Origin: Desulfosporosinus sp. Sb-LF
Lineage (GTDB): Bacteria; Bacillota; Desulfitobacteriia; Desulfitobacteriales; Desulfitobacteriaceae
Assembly (NCBI RefSeq): GCF_004766055.1
Contig: NZ_SPQR01000003.1
Location: 186,001-250,000, forward strand
DNA length: 64,000 nucleotides
Direction: 5' to 3'
Below, one piece after another: positions 53,511 through 62,633 of this stretch (its first letter is position 1; each line of letters opens with the position of its first letter). The notes beneath the pieces were generated by a model. The model saw nothing but the letters and a program-made list of their open reading frames with translations, had not been told where the DNA came from and searched no databases. The translations under genes and the position numbers were made by a program.

Positions 53511-53823
53511 AATTCGCCACAACTTAATATATTCCTCTATTTTGATGTCAGAAAACCAATTCCGTTTATTTTCCAGAAACATATCCGGTTGAACAGCCCT
53601 ATTAGATGTTTTTAGCTGGATTTTCAGAATCTAACACACAATATAACATTCAAAGTTTAATTTATTGTTAATATACAACTCCAAAACCAACCAATGTAGT
53701 TAACCCAAACCTAGTCTAGGGAAGATAGTTCCATTGTATGTTTTGTAATTCTCTGTTAGTCTAACTAAGCGAGAGGAATTATCTGTTGTTTGCTAAGTTT
53801 GGCTAAGGAGGAATAAAGGTAAT

Positions 53824-55050
53824 ATGGTTCGGTCTGTTAAAAAGCTCAGTAAAGCGGGAGTTTTTATAACTCGGAGCGCTTATTTGAGCATATTTGTACT
53901 AATATTAATTTGTTCATCCATAAAACCTGTTTATGCAACCGCACCTTATGATAACCTCAGTGTTTTGGAGAACAAACCGCTTTCTTTCCAAGATGAAGCC
54001 AATTTACAACTACAACTGGAAGCCACAGCAATAACTCAGGCGCAATCAATCCAAGAATCCATTGATGTATTGAAAGGCGCTATTGATCAGGATAACTTAA
54101 CGATAGAGCAACACAAAAAAACCATAGCAGATTTAGAAGCGGAGCAACAAAGGTTAGCTGATGAGCAGAAAAAAGACACAGAAACTCTGGGGAGCTACGT
54201 CAAAGATCTGTACACTGACGGGGACACTCCCGTTTTAACGTATGTGAGTTGGTTGGTTAGTTCGACAAGCGTAGGTGACTTGATAAATAGATATAACTAT
54301 GTTGATACAATTCTTAGCTACTATAGAGATCTTAGAGCCAAGATAGCCGCGAATTCTGATTCAATCAACACAAAACACAGCTTGGAACAAGCTGAAACTA
54401 CAAAACTAACGGATGAAGTAACGTCTAAGCAACAACTTTTAGACGGTCTCAGTGTAGCACTAGCAAAGCAGAATGAGTTCTTAAAATTAATGACTAACGA
54501 TTCATCTCAGACCATGCAGACGCAGAGCCGAGGTCAGCAAACCATGAGTGAGTCTGAGCGCCTAATTGCCGCCGAACAAATGCAAGCTCAACTAGCTAAT
54601 CAAGCAAAGTATCAGCAAATACTGGCCTCACAGCTAGCTTCCGATAGTTCGCAAGGAACATTGAACATGCCTGTTAAAATGGATGGACAAGTAGGGCAGT
54701 TACTATCCTTTGCATCTACGTTTCTCGGGGTACCCTATACTTGGGGCGGAACTTACCCGCAATTTGATTGTTCGAGCTATGTACAGTATGTCTACGGACA
54801 CTTTGGGATCAAGCTTAATAGGGTAACTTGGGATCAATATAATGAAGGACAAAGTGTGTCGAGAGATAACTTACAGGCTGGAGATTTAGTTTTCTTTTCG
54901 ACATATCAGGCGGGTCCCTCTCACGTTGGTATTTATGTCGGTAATGGGATAATGATTAACTCGTCAAATAGTGGTGTTTCCTACGCTAGCATTAATAGTC
55001 AATATTGGTCTAGTAGGTATTATGGTGCAAGACGCGTGATCGCACAATAA
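53824..55050 (+). CDS. Secreted NlpC/P60 cell-wall endopeptidase with coiled-coil
   Basis: 408 residues. A signal peptide (basic start, hydrophobic YLSIFVLILICSS, cleavage about residue 38-40 after VYATA) directs export. Residues about 50-260 form Gln/Ala-rich coiled-coils like those of PcsB/CwlO. The last 120 residues are an NlpC/P60 domain with catalytic Cys in FDCSSYVQYVY and His in GPSHVGIYVGNGIMI. It probably cleaves peptidoglycan stem peptides and needs an activator such as FtsEX. GGAGG lies about 12 bases and AAAGG about 5 bases before the ATG. It ends at a strong terminator. Confidence 0.92.
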   Translation: MVRSVKKLSKAGVFITRSAYLSIFVLILICSSIKPVYATAPYDNLSVLENKPLSFQDEANLQLQLEATAITQAQSIQESIDVLKGAIDQDNLTIEQHKKTIADLEAEQQRLADEQKKDTETLGSYVKDLYTDGDTPVLTYVSWLVSSTSVGDLINRYNYVDTILSYYRDLRAKIAANSDSINTKHSLEQAETTKLTDEVTSKQQLLDGLSVALAKQNEFLKLMTNDSSQTMQTQSRGQQTMSESERLIAAEQMQAQLANQAKYQQILASQLASDSSQGTLNMPVKMDGQVGQLLSFASTFLGVPYTWGGTYPQFDCSSYVQYVYGHFGIKLNRVTWDQYNEGQSVSRDNLQAGDLVFFSTYQAGPSHVGIYVGNGIMINSSNSGVSYASINSQYWSSRYYGARRVIAQ

Positions 55051-55073
55051 TCAATGACACCCGACCGAAAAAG

Positions 55074-55099
55074 GGAGGCATCACCAAGTGATTGCCTCC
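55074..55099 (+). terminator. Terminator of the NlpC/P60 gene
   Basis: GGAGGCATCAC and GTGATTGCCTCC arms (one mismatch) around 3 bases, followed by TTTGATTT. Confidence 0.85.
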
Positions 55100-55194
55100 T
55101 TTGATTTATTCGTTTAAAGTTGGGTGCTCTCTATCATCCTTCGACCATTCTAAGAATAGTTGGTTTTTGCTGCAATCCTTTCAATCGCTCTACT

Positions 55195-55470
55195 TCTTAA
55201 CCATTTATCAAGATAGCCTTTTACACTTTATTTTTCTACCGCTTCCTTATTTACATCAAAATCTAATTTTACGATTTCTACACCGTCTACATTTTTTGGA
55301 ACATCATTGAGTACAAAGCCTAACATCAAGTACCTTTGACTAAATAGTATATGGAATCCACCTTTTCTCCTTGCCGTAATATATGCATTTTTTTAAATTC
55401 GCAGTAAACAACACCAGGCATTTTAAGCAGATCCATACGGGCTCTCCTTACTAAATAATTTCTTCGCATA
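55195..55470 (-). pseudogene. Decayed gene fragments, including a Crp/Fnr-type sensor piece
   Basis: Minus strand from an ATG at 55469: 47 codons reading EFKKMHILRQGEKVDSIYYL and VKGT, which resembles the cyclic-nucleotide-binding fold at the start of Crp/Fnr regulators, then a stop at 55326. Further pieces in other frames follow (VLNDVPKNVDGVEIVKLDFD; VKGYLDKWLRSRAIERIAAK). The pieces may come from more than one gene. None has a complete frame. Confidence 0.4.
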
Positions 55471-55549
55471 ACATGAGTTTTAAGAGCCAACGCATCATAA
55501 ATAGGTCCCTTTATTAGGGAAGCTTAAAAAGGATAGTAAAATCAAATTC

Positions 55550-55612
55550 AGTATGTCGCATAGCAAAAGCCGCTGAGCCTATAACTCCAGCGGCTTTGCT
55601 ATGCGACATACT
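55550..55612 (-). terminator. Very long stem-loop after the NiaP-like gene
   Basis: About 25 bp arms (AGTATGTCGCATAGCAAA and its complement, extended by GCCGCTG/CAGCGGC) around a 12-base loop. It probably terminates the MFS gene at 55634. It is unusually long for an ordinary terminator. Confidence 0.75.
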
Positions 55613-55633
55613 CTTGTCAAGCGCCTCAGCATT

Positions 55634-56995
55634 TTAAACACGAGATTGAACTTTAGTAGTAAGTTCCTCTAAGGACTGTCCTTTTGTCTCTTCTCCCAAA
55701 ATAAGAACATTGAACACGACAGCCACTAAAACGAGAGCGAAGAGGATAAAAACTGATTGTGTTCCCATCTGATATTTCCCGATCATCTTCCCAACTGCGA
55801 TGGGTGCCAAAATGCCTCCGATGCGCCCGAAACCTGCCGCCCAACCTGAACCCGTTGCCCGCGTACGAGTCGGATAAAGTTCAGGGGTGTAGGTGTAAAG
55901 GATCCCCCAAGCCCCTAGGTTAAAGAATGACATCAATGATCCCATGCTAAGAATGACGACCGCTGTGTTTCCTTGACCAAAGAAGTAAGCGGTAACCGCC
56001 GTTCCTAAGACATATAATGCAAGGGTCGGCTTTCGTCCAATCCGATCGACGAAATAAGCAGCACTGAAGTAACCAGGAATCTGGGCGAGCGTCATAATAA
56101 TGACATAACTAAAACTCTTTGTTAGGGAGAAGCCTTTGAGAGCTAAAAGTGAAGGAAGCCAGGTAAAAATCCCATAATACGAAAAGACGATCCCAAACCA
56201 TAAAAGCCAGAGGAAAACAGTTCGACGTAAAAGAGGACGTGAAAATAGCTCACTGAACTTCGCATTATCAGCTTGGACTACCGGCGTTACGTGATTCTTT
56301 TGCATTGTTTTATTTACACGCACATTTGCTACAATTCCACTTTCCCGTTCAATTTTTGCTACGATGGCTTCCGCTTCCTCTACGCGCCCTTTACTTTCAA
56401 GATAGCGCGGGGACTCTGGGATCATCCGCCATAAAAACAAGATATAAAGAGCTGGCAAAAAACCAATAAAAAACGCGAGTGGCCAACCAAACTTGGGAAT
56501 AATCATGTATGAAATAATAGCTGCGAGCAACCAACCGAAGGCCCAGAAACTCTCAAGCAAGACCAGAAATTTCCCCCGATGTTTGACTGGTGAAAATTCA
56601 CTAACCAGGGTAACGACAACAGGAAGTTGTCCACCCAAACCAAACCCCACTATAAAGCGAAAAAATAGCAGAGACGTAAGATTCCAAGAAAGTCCGCATA
56701 ATCCAGTTGCTATACTATAAGTCAGTAGTGTAAATGCAAAAACCTTTCTACGGCCAATTCTGTCCGCAATCGTTCCGGCAATAATGGCCCCAATCGCCAT
56801 GCCGAGTAGACCTATGCTCCCGATATTCCCCACTTGTTCTGGGCTTAAATGCCACTCTTTCATCAACACTGGCAGGACAAAAGACACAATACCAGTATCC
56901 ATGGAATCAAACATCCAGCCTAAACCTGCCGTGAAAAGTAGAACGTAATGAAATTTTGAAACAGGCATTTGCTCCAATCGTTCACTAATCTTCAT
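55634..56995 (-). CDS. niaP: MFS transporter, probable niacin transporter NiaP
   Basis: 453 residues with 12 membrane segments. MFS motifs: AGTIADRIGRRKVFAF after TM2, PESPRYLESKGRVEEAEAIV after TM6, and YFVDRIGRKPTLALY. DSMDTGIVSFVLPVLMKEWH in TM1 resembles the NiaP/aromatic acid:H+ symporter group. The gene is divergent from niaR with a shared palindromic operator, so nicotinate uptake is the best call. Nearby genes do not synthesise NAD. Confidence 0.83.
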   Translation of the reverse strand: MKISERLEQMPVSKFHYVLLFTAGLGWMFDSMDTGIVSFVLPVLMKEWHLSPEQVGNIGSIGLLGMAIGAIIAGTIADRIGRRKVFAFTLLTYSIATGLCGLSWNLTSLLFFRFIVGFGLGGQLPVVVTLVSEFSPVKHRGKFLVLLESFWAFGWLLAAIISYMIIPKFGWPLAFFIGFLPALYILFLWRMIPESPRYLESKGRVEEAEAIVAKIERESGIVANVRVNKTMQKNHVTPVVQADNAKFSELFSRPLLRRTVFLWLLWFGIVFSYYGIFTWLPSLLALKGFSLTKSFSYVIIMTLAQIPGYFSAAYFVDRIGRKPTLALYVLGTAVTAYFFGQGNTAVVILSMGSLMSFFNLGAWGILYTYTPELYPTRTRATGSGWAAGFGRIGGILAPIAVGKMIGKYQMGTQSVFILFALVLVAVVFNVLILGEETKGQSLEELTTKVQSRV

Positions 56996-57096
56996 AACTT
57001 GCTCCTTTTCTATTTCTCTCTCTTTCTCAATAATTACAGGAACCTTTAGTCCAAATCCTTGCTTGTCTATCTTGTTTTACCATGATGACTATACAT

Positions 57097-57108
57097 GTGT
57101 CAAGACAC
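57097..57108. promoter_or_regulatory. Palindromic operator, probable NiaR site
   Basis: GTGTCAAGACAC is a perfect palindrome in the niaP-niaR intergenic region. On the minus strand it overlaps the -35 TTGACA of a niaP promoter (spacer 18, extended -10 TGGTAAAAC). It sits just upstream of the niaR promoter at 57113-57142. Confidence 0.7.
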
Positions 57109-57112
57109 CAGT

Positions 57113-57142
57113 TTGACAATCTCTTAAAGTTCGTATTAAAAT
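57113..57142 (+). promoter_or_regulatory. Sigma-A promoter of niaR
   Basis: TTGACA and TAAAAT with an 18-base spacer, about 25 bp before the niaR start. Confidence 0.7.
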
Positions 57143-57165
57143 CATCTCAAAGTAGGTGATCGTCA

Positions 57166-57711
57166 ATGACACAAAAAGAAGGACAATCCGGTCGGGAACG
57201 CCGGGAATACTTATTAAACATCTTAAAGAACCGCAAAGAACCAGTCAAAGCCGCCTCCTTAGCCAAACTCACAGGAGTGAGTCGTCAGGTTATTGTTCAA
57301 GATATGGCCCTTCTCAGAGCATCTGAGCAACCGGTCATCGCCACTCCGCAAGGATATCTCTATTTCACGGATATTCGTGCCAAAGGTATGCAGAGAATCA
57401 TCTACAGTCGCCATGCTCCAGCAGACACAGAAAAGGAACTAAATATCTTGGTAGATCATGGGGTTAGTGTGCTCGACGTCGGGGTTGAACATTCGGTTTA
57501 TGGCAAAATTTTTCGACCCCTTAAACTCAAAAGCCGTCTTGATGTCAAAAAGTTCATAGCTCAAATGGCAGAAAATGATGCTCATTTACTGTCCTCTCTA
57601 ACTGGTGGCCTCCATCTTCATACGATAGAGGCCGCAACTGAAGAGGTATTAAACGAAGTTTGTGATGCTCTTACCCATGAAGGATTTTTGCTTGATCCAA
57701 AGACGATTTAA
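57166..57711 (+). CDS. niaR: Niacin-responsive transcriptional repressor NiaR
   Basis: 181 residues. An N-terminal HTH_11 domain (RREYLLNILKNRKEPVKAAS, TGVSRQVIVQDMALLRAS) is followed by a 3H domain (about 80-175) whose three conserved His are in IIYSRHAPADTEKEL, VGVEHSVYGKIF and GGLHLHTIEA. NiaR binds nicotinic acid with a metal ion and represses niacin uptake and NAD synthesis genes. It is divergent from the NiaP-like transporter. AGTAGGTG lies 7 bases before the ATG. Confidence 0.93.
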   Translation: MTQKEGQSGRERREYLLNILKNRKEPVKAASLAKLTGVSRQVIVQDMALLRASEQPVIATPQGYLYFTDIRAKGMQRIIYSRHAPADTEKELNILVDHGVSVLDVGVEHSVYGKIFRPLKLKSRLDVKKFIAQMAENDAHLLSSLTGGLHLHTIEAATEEVLNEVCDALTHEGFLLDPKTI

Positions 57712-57757
57712 TAGAAACAAGGCTGGAAGCAATATTACTTCCAGCCTTGTTTCTATT
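57710..57757. terminator. Bidirectional terminator between niaR and hisIE
   Basis: A perfect 20-bp stem (arms AATAGAAACAAGGCTGGAAG and its complement) around 8 bases. The core GGCTGGAAGCAA is shared with the hairpin at 21396-21433. Confidence 0.9.
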
Positions 57758-57767
57758 AAATCCGCCT

Positions 57768-58439
57768 CTATTTCCGTCGTTTAAGCAGTTCCCTACCAAC
57801 TTCTTCAATCCCAACTCCGCGCTCTTCAAGCATCACTAAGACATGATAAAACAAATCAGATACTTCACATCTCAGTTCATCAGGATCGGCATTCTTGGCA
57901 GCGATAATCACTTCAGCACTTTCTTCGCCGACCTTTTTGAGGATCTTATCAATCCCCTTTTCGAATAGATAGGTCGTATAAGCTCCTTCCGGTCGTTCAA
58001 GATTCCGGGAATGAATCACCTCGGTCAACAGCTCTAAAGTTCTTCCCAGGGCCGGTTCAGTCCTTACTTCGGGTTCCCCAATGGCCTCAAACCCTTGGTT
58101 CGTCAAATCATAATGAAAACAAGAGAAATAGTTTTCATGGCAAGCCATCCCTGTCTGTTTCACCGTCAACAGAAGTGCATCTTGATCACAATCAAACTTG
58201 ATGTCAACGATCTCTTGGAAATGGCCAGAGGTTTCTCCTTTTAGCCACAGAGATTGCCGACTCCGGCTGAAATAACAAGCCTTACGCTCGCGCAAAGTCC
58301 TACGCAAAGATTCTTCGTTCATATAGGCCAGCATTAAGACCTCTTTAGTCTCCACATCCTGAACAATTGCGGGAACCAAACCTTGAGCATCCCAACGTAT
58401 TCCTTTTAAGTCTACAGTTTCTATCATAGTTGCATCCAT
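57768..58439 (-). CDS. hisIE: Phosphoribosyl-AMP cyclohydrolase / phosphoribosyl-ATP pyrophosphatase
   Basis: Fused HisI-HisE protein catalysing steps 2 and 3 of histidine synthesis. HisI part: EVLMLAYMNEESLRRTL, SRQSLWLKGETSGH, FDCDQDALLLTVKQTGMACH (metal ligands Asp and Cys). HisE part: YLFEKGIDKILKKVGEESAE, VIIAAKN, DLFYHVLVMLEERGV. Several ATGs are possible; I use 58439, where AGGAAGG lies about 11 bases upstream. The open frame reaches 58466 and another candidate is 58427. It is the last gene of the his operon, followed by a strong terminator. Confidence 0.92.
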   Translation of the reverse strand: MDATMIETVDLKGIRWDAQGLVPAIVQDVETKEVLMLAYMNEESLRRTLRERKACYFSRSRQSLWLKGETSGHFQEIVDIKFDCDQDALLLTVKQTGMACHENYFSCFHYDLTNQGFEAIGEPEVRTEPALGRTLELLTEVIHSRNLERPEGAYTTYLFEKGIDKILKKVGEESAEVIIAAKNADPDELRCEVSDLFYHVLVMLEERGVGIEEVGRELLKRRK

Positions 58440-58483
58440 ACGTATCTCTACCTTCCTGTCCATCATCTATCGCTAGCGCTATG

Positions 58484-59248
58484 TCATACAAGTCTCCGAA
58501 CTAAAATCCCCCGCTCTGCTAGATAGCGTTTAGCTTCCTCTATGCTATATTCTTTGTAGTGAAAGATTGACGCCGCTAAAACGGCGTCCGCTTCACCAAG
58601 GGTTAGGCCTTCAGCCAAATGTTCTAAAGTGCCTACCCCACCGCTCGCTATAACAGGCAGTGATACAGCGCGGCTCACAGCCCTGGTCAGGTCTAGTTCA
58701 TAGCCCACCTTAGTTCCATCTCTGTCCATGGAAGTTAGAAGGATCTCTCCTGCACCTAACTCTTCCGCCTCCGCGGCCCACTCTAAGACATCTTTCCCCG
58801 TCGCCGTTCTTCCTCCGTGAATATACACTTCCCATTTACCCGGCGACGTGCTTCGGGCATCGATAGCGACCACTATGCACTGGCTTCCGAAGGCATGTGC
58901 CCCTTCTTGAATAAGTCGTGGGTTCTGAACAGCCGAAGTGTTGAGCGAAACCTTGTCCGCTCCTGCCCTAAGCATTCTTCGAATATCCTCGATAGTCCGC
59001 AGCCCGCCCCCGATCGTAAAAGGGATAAAGACCTGTTCAGCCGTTCGTCGGACTACTTCAACCATAGTATCTCGCTTATCTGATGACGCGGTTATATCCA
59101 GGAAAATCAACTCATCAGCACCCTCTTTATCATAAAGAGCTGCCAATTCCACCGGATCCCCTGCATCACGCAACTGCACAAAATTGGTCCCCTTGACCAC
59201 ACGCCCATCGTGAACGTCTAAACAGGGAATGATCCGCTTACTTAACAT
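58484..59248 (-). CDS. hisF: Imidazole glycerol phosphate synthase, cyclase subunit
   Basis: 254 residues from the ATG at 59248 (AAAGGAG 9 bases upstream; an extension to 59287 is unsupported). It is a TIM barrel with the catalytic Asps: [19 protein letters not shown] (Asp11-type) and [18 protein letters not shown] (Asp130-type). Others are [29 protein letters not shown] and [17 protein letters not shown]. It works with HisH to make IGP and AICAR. Confidence 0.96.
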   Translation of the reverse strand: MLSKRIIPCLDVHDGRVVKGTNFVQLRDAGDPVELAALYDKEGADELIFLDITASSDKRDTMVEVVRRTAEQVFIPFTIGGGLRTIEDIRRMLRAGADKVSLNTSAVQNPRLIQEGAHAFGSQCIVVAIDARSTSPGKWEVYIHGGRTATGKDVLEWAAEAEELGAGEILLTSMDRDGTKVGYELDLTRAVSRAVSLPVIASGGVGTLEHLAEGLTLGEADAVLAASIFHYKEYSIEEAKRYLAERGILVRRLV

Positions 59249-59333
59249 GTCATTCCGCTCCTTTATCCTAACTAAGAACTGTACCAATGCTAAATAGGTT
59301 ACCGCCTACCAAACGTTCTCTTTCGTTCAACAT

Positions 59334-60068
59334 CTAACGAGCGGCCTCTAACGCTTCCTTTAAGGTAAAAGCTCCACTATAAAGTGCTTTTCCCGTAATG
59401 GCCCCTTCTATCGAAACTCCCTTTAAGACTTCAACTTGCAAGTTACGAAGATCAGCTAAGGTGGAGATCCCGCCAGAAGCGATTACAGCCAGGCCCGTTT
59501 CCTGAGCCATCTGAACTGTGCTCTCAATGTTCGGTCCCTGGAGCATTCCATCTCTTGCAATATCTGTAAAGACCACGCTCTGGATTCCCACAGCTTTCAT
59601 GGCCTTGCCTAGGTCAATGGCACGCATTTCAGTCGTTTCTGCCCATCCTTGAACTGCGACTAAGCCTTCCTTAGCATCAATGCCCACAATGACTTTTTTA
59701 CCATACCGTCGCGCTGCTTCAGCGACTAATGCTGGGTTTTTGACGGCGATTGTTCCAAGAATTACCCTCTCGACCCCTAGCTCTAATAGTTCCGTAATTC
59801 GTTCCATCGTCCGAATTCCCCCGCCTACCTGAATCTTTAGGGAAACACTTCCTACAATATTACGGATTGTTTCATCATTCACAGGTTTTCCGGAAAACGC
59901 GCCGTTCAGATCAACGATATGTAAGTACTCCGCACCTTGTTTTTCAAAGTCCTTCGCCACTTCAACAGGGTTCTCGGCATAAATCGTAGAATCCTCCATC
60001 CGCCCCTGTAACAGACGTACCGCTTTCCCTTCTTTTAAGTCAATTGCTGGAAAGAGCAGCATCATCAT
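59334..60068 (-). CDS. hisA: Phosphoribosylformimino-AICAR ribotide isomerase
   Basis: 244 residues, TIM-barrel isomerase for step 4 of histidine synthesis. Landmarks: LLFPAIDLKEGKAVRLLQGR (first catalytic Asp), IQVGGGIRTMERITELLELG, RVILGTIAV, FTDIARDGMLQGPN (second catalytic Asp) and VIASGGISTLADLRNLQ. The start overlaps the hisH 3' end by 29 bp, indicating coupled translation. Like hisF it is intact and of standard length. Confidence 0.96.
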   Translation of the reverse strand: MMMLLFPAIDLKEGKAVRLLQGRMEDSTIYAENPVEVAKDFEKQGAEYLHIVDLNGAFSGKPVNDETIRNIVGSVSLKIQVGGGIRTMERITELLELGVERVILGTIAVKNPALVAEAARRYGKKVIVGIDAKEGLVAVQGWAETTEMRAIDLGKAMKAVGIQSVVFTDIARDGMLQGPNIESTVQMAQETGLAVIASGGISTLADLRNLQVEVLKGVSIEGAITGKALYSGAFTLKEALEAAR

Positions 60069-60669
60069 TCACCCACTTTCCGAAATTCGTCAGAAGTTGC
60101 AACCCCCATGGACTTGATTTTTCAGGGTGAAATTGAGCCCCCCAGATATTGTTCTTACCTACAACTGCCGGAAAAACAACCCCATAATCACTCGTCCCTA
60201 TAATATCACGTTTTTCGCTAGGCACTGCATAATACGAATGGACGAAATAAAAATAAGATTCGTTGGGAATCCCTTCTAATAAACGAGATGGTTGTTCTAG
60301 ATTCAAGCTGTTCCAGCCCATATGCGGAACCTTTCCGCCAGGCGGAAATTTGACAACTCGACCGGCTAATAGTCCTAACCCTGCATGCTCACCATGTTCT
60401 TCTCCCACTTCAAAAAGCACTTGCATTCCCAAGCAGATCCCAAGAAAAGGACGACCTGAACGAGCAAATTGGATGATCGGCTCGATCCATCCTCCACTGT
60501 TTAAAGCTTCCATCGCATCAGCAAAGGCACCAACACCCGGAAGAATCAGCCCATCCACTCCATCCAGGTCCTTCGGTGACGTCATAATTGAAGCAGCAAA
60601 GCCGACCTTTTCCAACGCCTTTTCGACGCTTCTTAAATTCCCACGTCCATAATCAACAATACCTATCAC
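60040..60669 (-). CDS. hisH: Imidazole glycerol phosphate synthase, glutaminase subunit
   Basis: 209 residues from a GTG at 60669 (GGGAGGAA 7 bases upstream; extension to 60699 is unsupported). It is a class I glutamine amidotransferase: GIVDYGRGNLRSVEKALEKV, LILPGVGAFADAME, nucleophile Cys in FLGICLGMQVLFE (about 80) and the His-Glu pair in WGAQFHPEKSSPWG. It feeds ammonia to HisF. It overlaps hisA downstream. Confidence 0.95.
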   Translation of the reverse strand: MIGIVDYGRGNLRSVEKALEKVGFAASIMTSPKDLDGVDGLILPGVGAFADAMEALNSGGWIEPIIQFARSGRPFLGICLGMQVLFEVGEEHGEHAGLGLLAGRVVKFPPGGKVPHMGWNSLNLEQPSRLLEGIPNESYFYFVHSYYAVPSEKRDIIGTSDYGVVFPAVVGKNNIWGAQFHPEKSSPWGLQLLTNFGKWVNDDAALSSN

Positions 60670-60781
60670 TCTGATTCCTCCCGGAATGTTCAATCGCATT
60701 ATTTATCCAAAACTAATTTGCTGCAAGAATCTTCTCTTTAAACCCTTAGCTCAAAACTACAACACTACACCTCGAATTAAT

Positions 60782-61366
60782 CTACAAAACTCCTTTAGTG
60801 GAGAGAATACCGCTATATCGAGTGTTCGTGCGTAGGGCCAAACCCAAACCTCTCCCAACCCCTTTGAAAGCAGCTTCCAGAATATGATGACGATTCTTAC
60901 CTGAGAGCTGTCTGACATGCAAGGTGAGTCCGCTTTGTACTGCCAACGCCCGAAAGAATTCCTCCGCCATCTCAACTGGAAACTCGCCGACCATGCCGTC
61001 TGGGCAATTTACATCCCAAATGAGATAGGCACGATTAGAGAGATCTAAAGCCACCTGAACTAGGGCTTCATCCATAGGAAGAAGGGCCTCCCCGAGTCGT
61101 TCGATCCCCATCTTATCGCCACAAGCTTCCCTAAGAGCTTGCCCCAAGACAATACCACAATCCTCGATCGTATGGTGAGCATCCACCTCTAAATCACCAC
61201 TAGCCCGAAGAATCAGATCGAAATAAGCAAAACGAGCAAATGCCGTCAGCATATGATCAAAGAAACCAATTCCTGTCTCCACTTGGGATTCTCCCGACCC
61301 ATCAAGGTTCAGGCGGACGCTGATTTCCGTTTCTTTAGTTTTGCGTTCGATATAAGCTTCACGCAT
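60782..61366 (-). CDS. hisB: Imidazoleglycerol-phosphate dehydratase
   Basis: 194 residues, monofunctional (no phosphatase domain), from the ATG at 61366 (GAGGAG 6 bases upstream; the frame reaches 61480). Metal-binding His/Glu motifs: GIGFFDHMLTAFARF, DLEVDAHHTIEDCGIVLG, RNRAY-like SNRAYLIWDVN, FFRALAVQSGLTLHVRQLSG and NRHHILEAAFKGVGRGLGLA. Its start overlaps the hisC stop by 8 bp. Confidence 0.96.
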   Translation of the reverse strand: MREAYIERKTKETEISVRLNLDGSGESQVETGIGFFDHMLTAFARFAYFDLILRASGDLEVDAHHTIEDCGIVLGQALREACGDKMGIERLGEALLPMDEALVQVALDLSNRAYLIWDVNCPDGMVGEFPVEMAEEFFRALAVQSGLTLHVRQLSGKNRHHILEAAFKGVGRGLGLALRTNTRYSGILSTKGVL

Positions 61367-62453
61367 GATTTTCTCCTCTCGAACCTGCACTAATCTCTCG
61401 AATTGCTCGCATAAACCCTTCATTTTCCTCAGGAAGCCCCGCACTGATACGCAGGCATTTCCCCAGAGTTGGGAGGTCACCCATATTGCGAACCAGGAAC
61501 CCCCGTTTTAACAACTCAGCTGCCCAGCTGTCCGAGTTCGTGGGTTTAAAGAGAATAAAGTTCGCTCGGGTCGGATAAACCAAGACATCTGGAACGGTCG
61601 CTAATTCTTCTTGCAATTTTTGCGTTTCTGCCTTGATCTGTTGAATTTGCAGTTGGTACTCATCTAAGTAATCGAGGGCTAATATCCCCGCTTTTTGACT
61701 TAGAGAATTAACATTAAATGGTTGACGCACCCGATTGATTAACGAAATAGTCTCTAGTTGCCCGAGCAAATACCCCAAGCGGAGACCTGCCATTCCAAAG
61801 GCCTTAGAAAAGGTCCGCAGAATGATCAAGTTGGGATACCTCTCAATTTCAGGAATGAGCGTCTCCTCCGAAAACTCGGCATACGCCTCATCCACCACGA
61901 CGATTTTGCCGCTTTCTCGAACCAGCCTTAGAATTTCTTCTCGGGGGAATAGTGAACCGGTGGGGTTATTGGGATTACAAACAATCATCACATGAGCCTC
62001 TGGAGCTTGTGCTGCCTTTAACATCTTCTCCATGTCTAAATCTAAACCGTTCGAGAGCGGAACTTGTACGACCGTTGTATCTGTTAGGCGAGCGGCGATC
62101 TGATACATGACGAACGTTGGAGTATGGATAATCAACGATTTTCCCAAACCGCCGAACGTGAGTAAGACCAGCTGGATCAGTTCATCCGATCCATTGCCTA
62201 TCAAAATTCCTTCTGGAGATGTTTTCGTATAAGTAGCAATAGCCTTCTTAAGATCCTTGCCCATCCCATCTGGATATCGATTAAACGCCAGTTCCTCAGA
62301 AAACAGCGCTTCATACATTCCCTTTGGCCAAGGAAAAGGATTTTCATTGGCATCCAGTTTAACACACTGGGGTACAACCTTCGCCTCATAAGGAGCGAGC
62401 TTACGAACTTCAGGTCGAACGAACCTCTCAGGATTATTTGACATTCTTTCCAT
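61359..62453 (-). CDS. hisC: Histidinol-phosphate aminotransferase
   Basis: 364 residues, fold-type I PLP enzyme. Landmarks: VKLDANENPFPWPKGMYEAL, GILIGNGSDELIQL, VCNPNNPTGSLFPREEIL, IVVDEAYAEFSEETLIP, PLP Lys in ILRTFSKAFGMAGLRLGYLL (about 223) and LVRNMGDLPTLGKCLRISAG. The ATG at 62453 has a short ribosome site (CAGGGA). A hairpin at 62460-62491 sits just before it. It lies 180 bp downstream of hisD. Confidence 0.95.
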   Translation of the reverse strand: MERMSNNPERFVRPEVRKLAPYEAKVVPQCVKLDANENPFPWPKGMYEALFSEELAFNRYPDGMGKDLKKAIATYTKTSPEGILIGNGSDELIQLVLLTFGGLGKSLIIHTPTFVMYQIAARLTDTTVVQVPLSNGLDLDMEKMLKAAQAPEAHVMIVCNPNNPTGSLFPREEILRLVRESGKIVVVDEAYAEFSEETLIPEIERYPNLIILRTFSKAFGMAGLRLGYLLGQLETISLINRVRQPFNVNSLSQKAGILALDYLDEYQLQIQQIKAETQKLQEELATVPDVLVYPTRANFILFKPTNSDSWAAELLKRGFLVRNMGDLPTLGKCLRISAGLPEENEGFMRAIREISAGSRGENHA

Positions 62454-62459
62454 CGTTCC

Positions 62460-62491
62460 CTGGTTTCTATGTCGTACGATTAAACCAGGTT
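62460..62491 (-). promoter_or_regulatory. Hairpin just before hisC
   Basis: CCTGGTTT and AAACCAGG arms around 16 bases, ending next to the hisC ribosome site on the minus strand, with no T-run. It may affect hisC translation or stabilise processed mRNA; this is inference. Confidence 0.45.
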
Positions 62492-62633
62492 TTCACATCC
62501 TTTCACATTTACAACTAATCGGAATTGCTCTTATCCTAATTCACCTGACGTTTATCATTCTTTATATAATCACTCATTCTATATAAGATCACCTGCTGTT
62601 ATAAATGTAATCCGATCAACTAATTGATAACGA

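Noticed and set aside
53640-53823. Possible c-di-AMP (ydaO-type) riboswitch before the NlpC/P60 gene
   Set aside because: Such riboswitches often precede cell-wall hydrolases, but none of the conserved core blocks I know could be found here.
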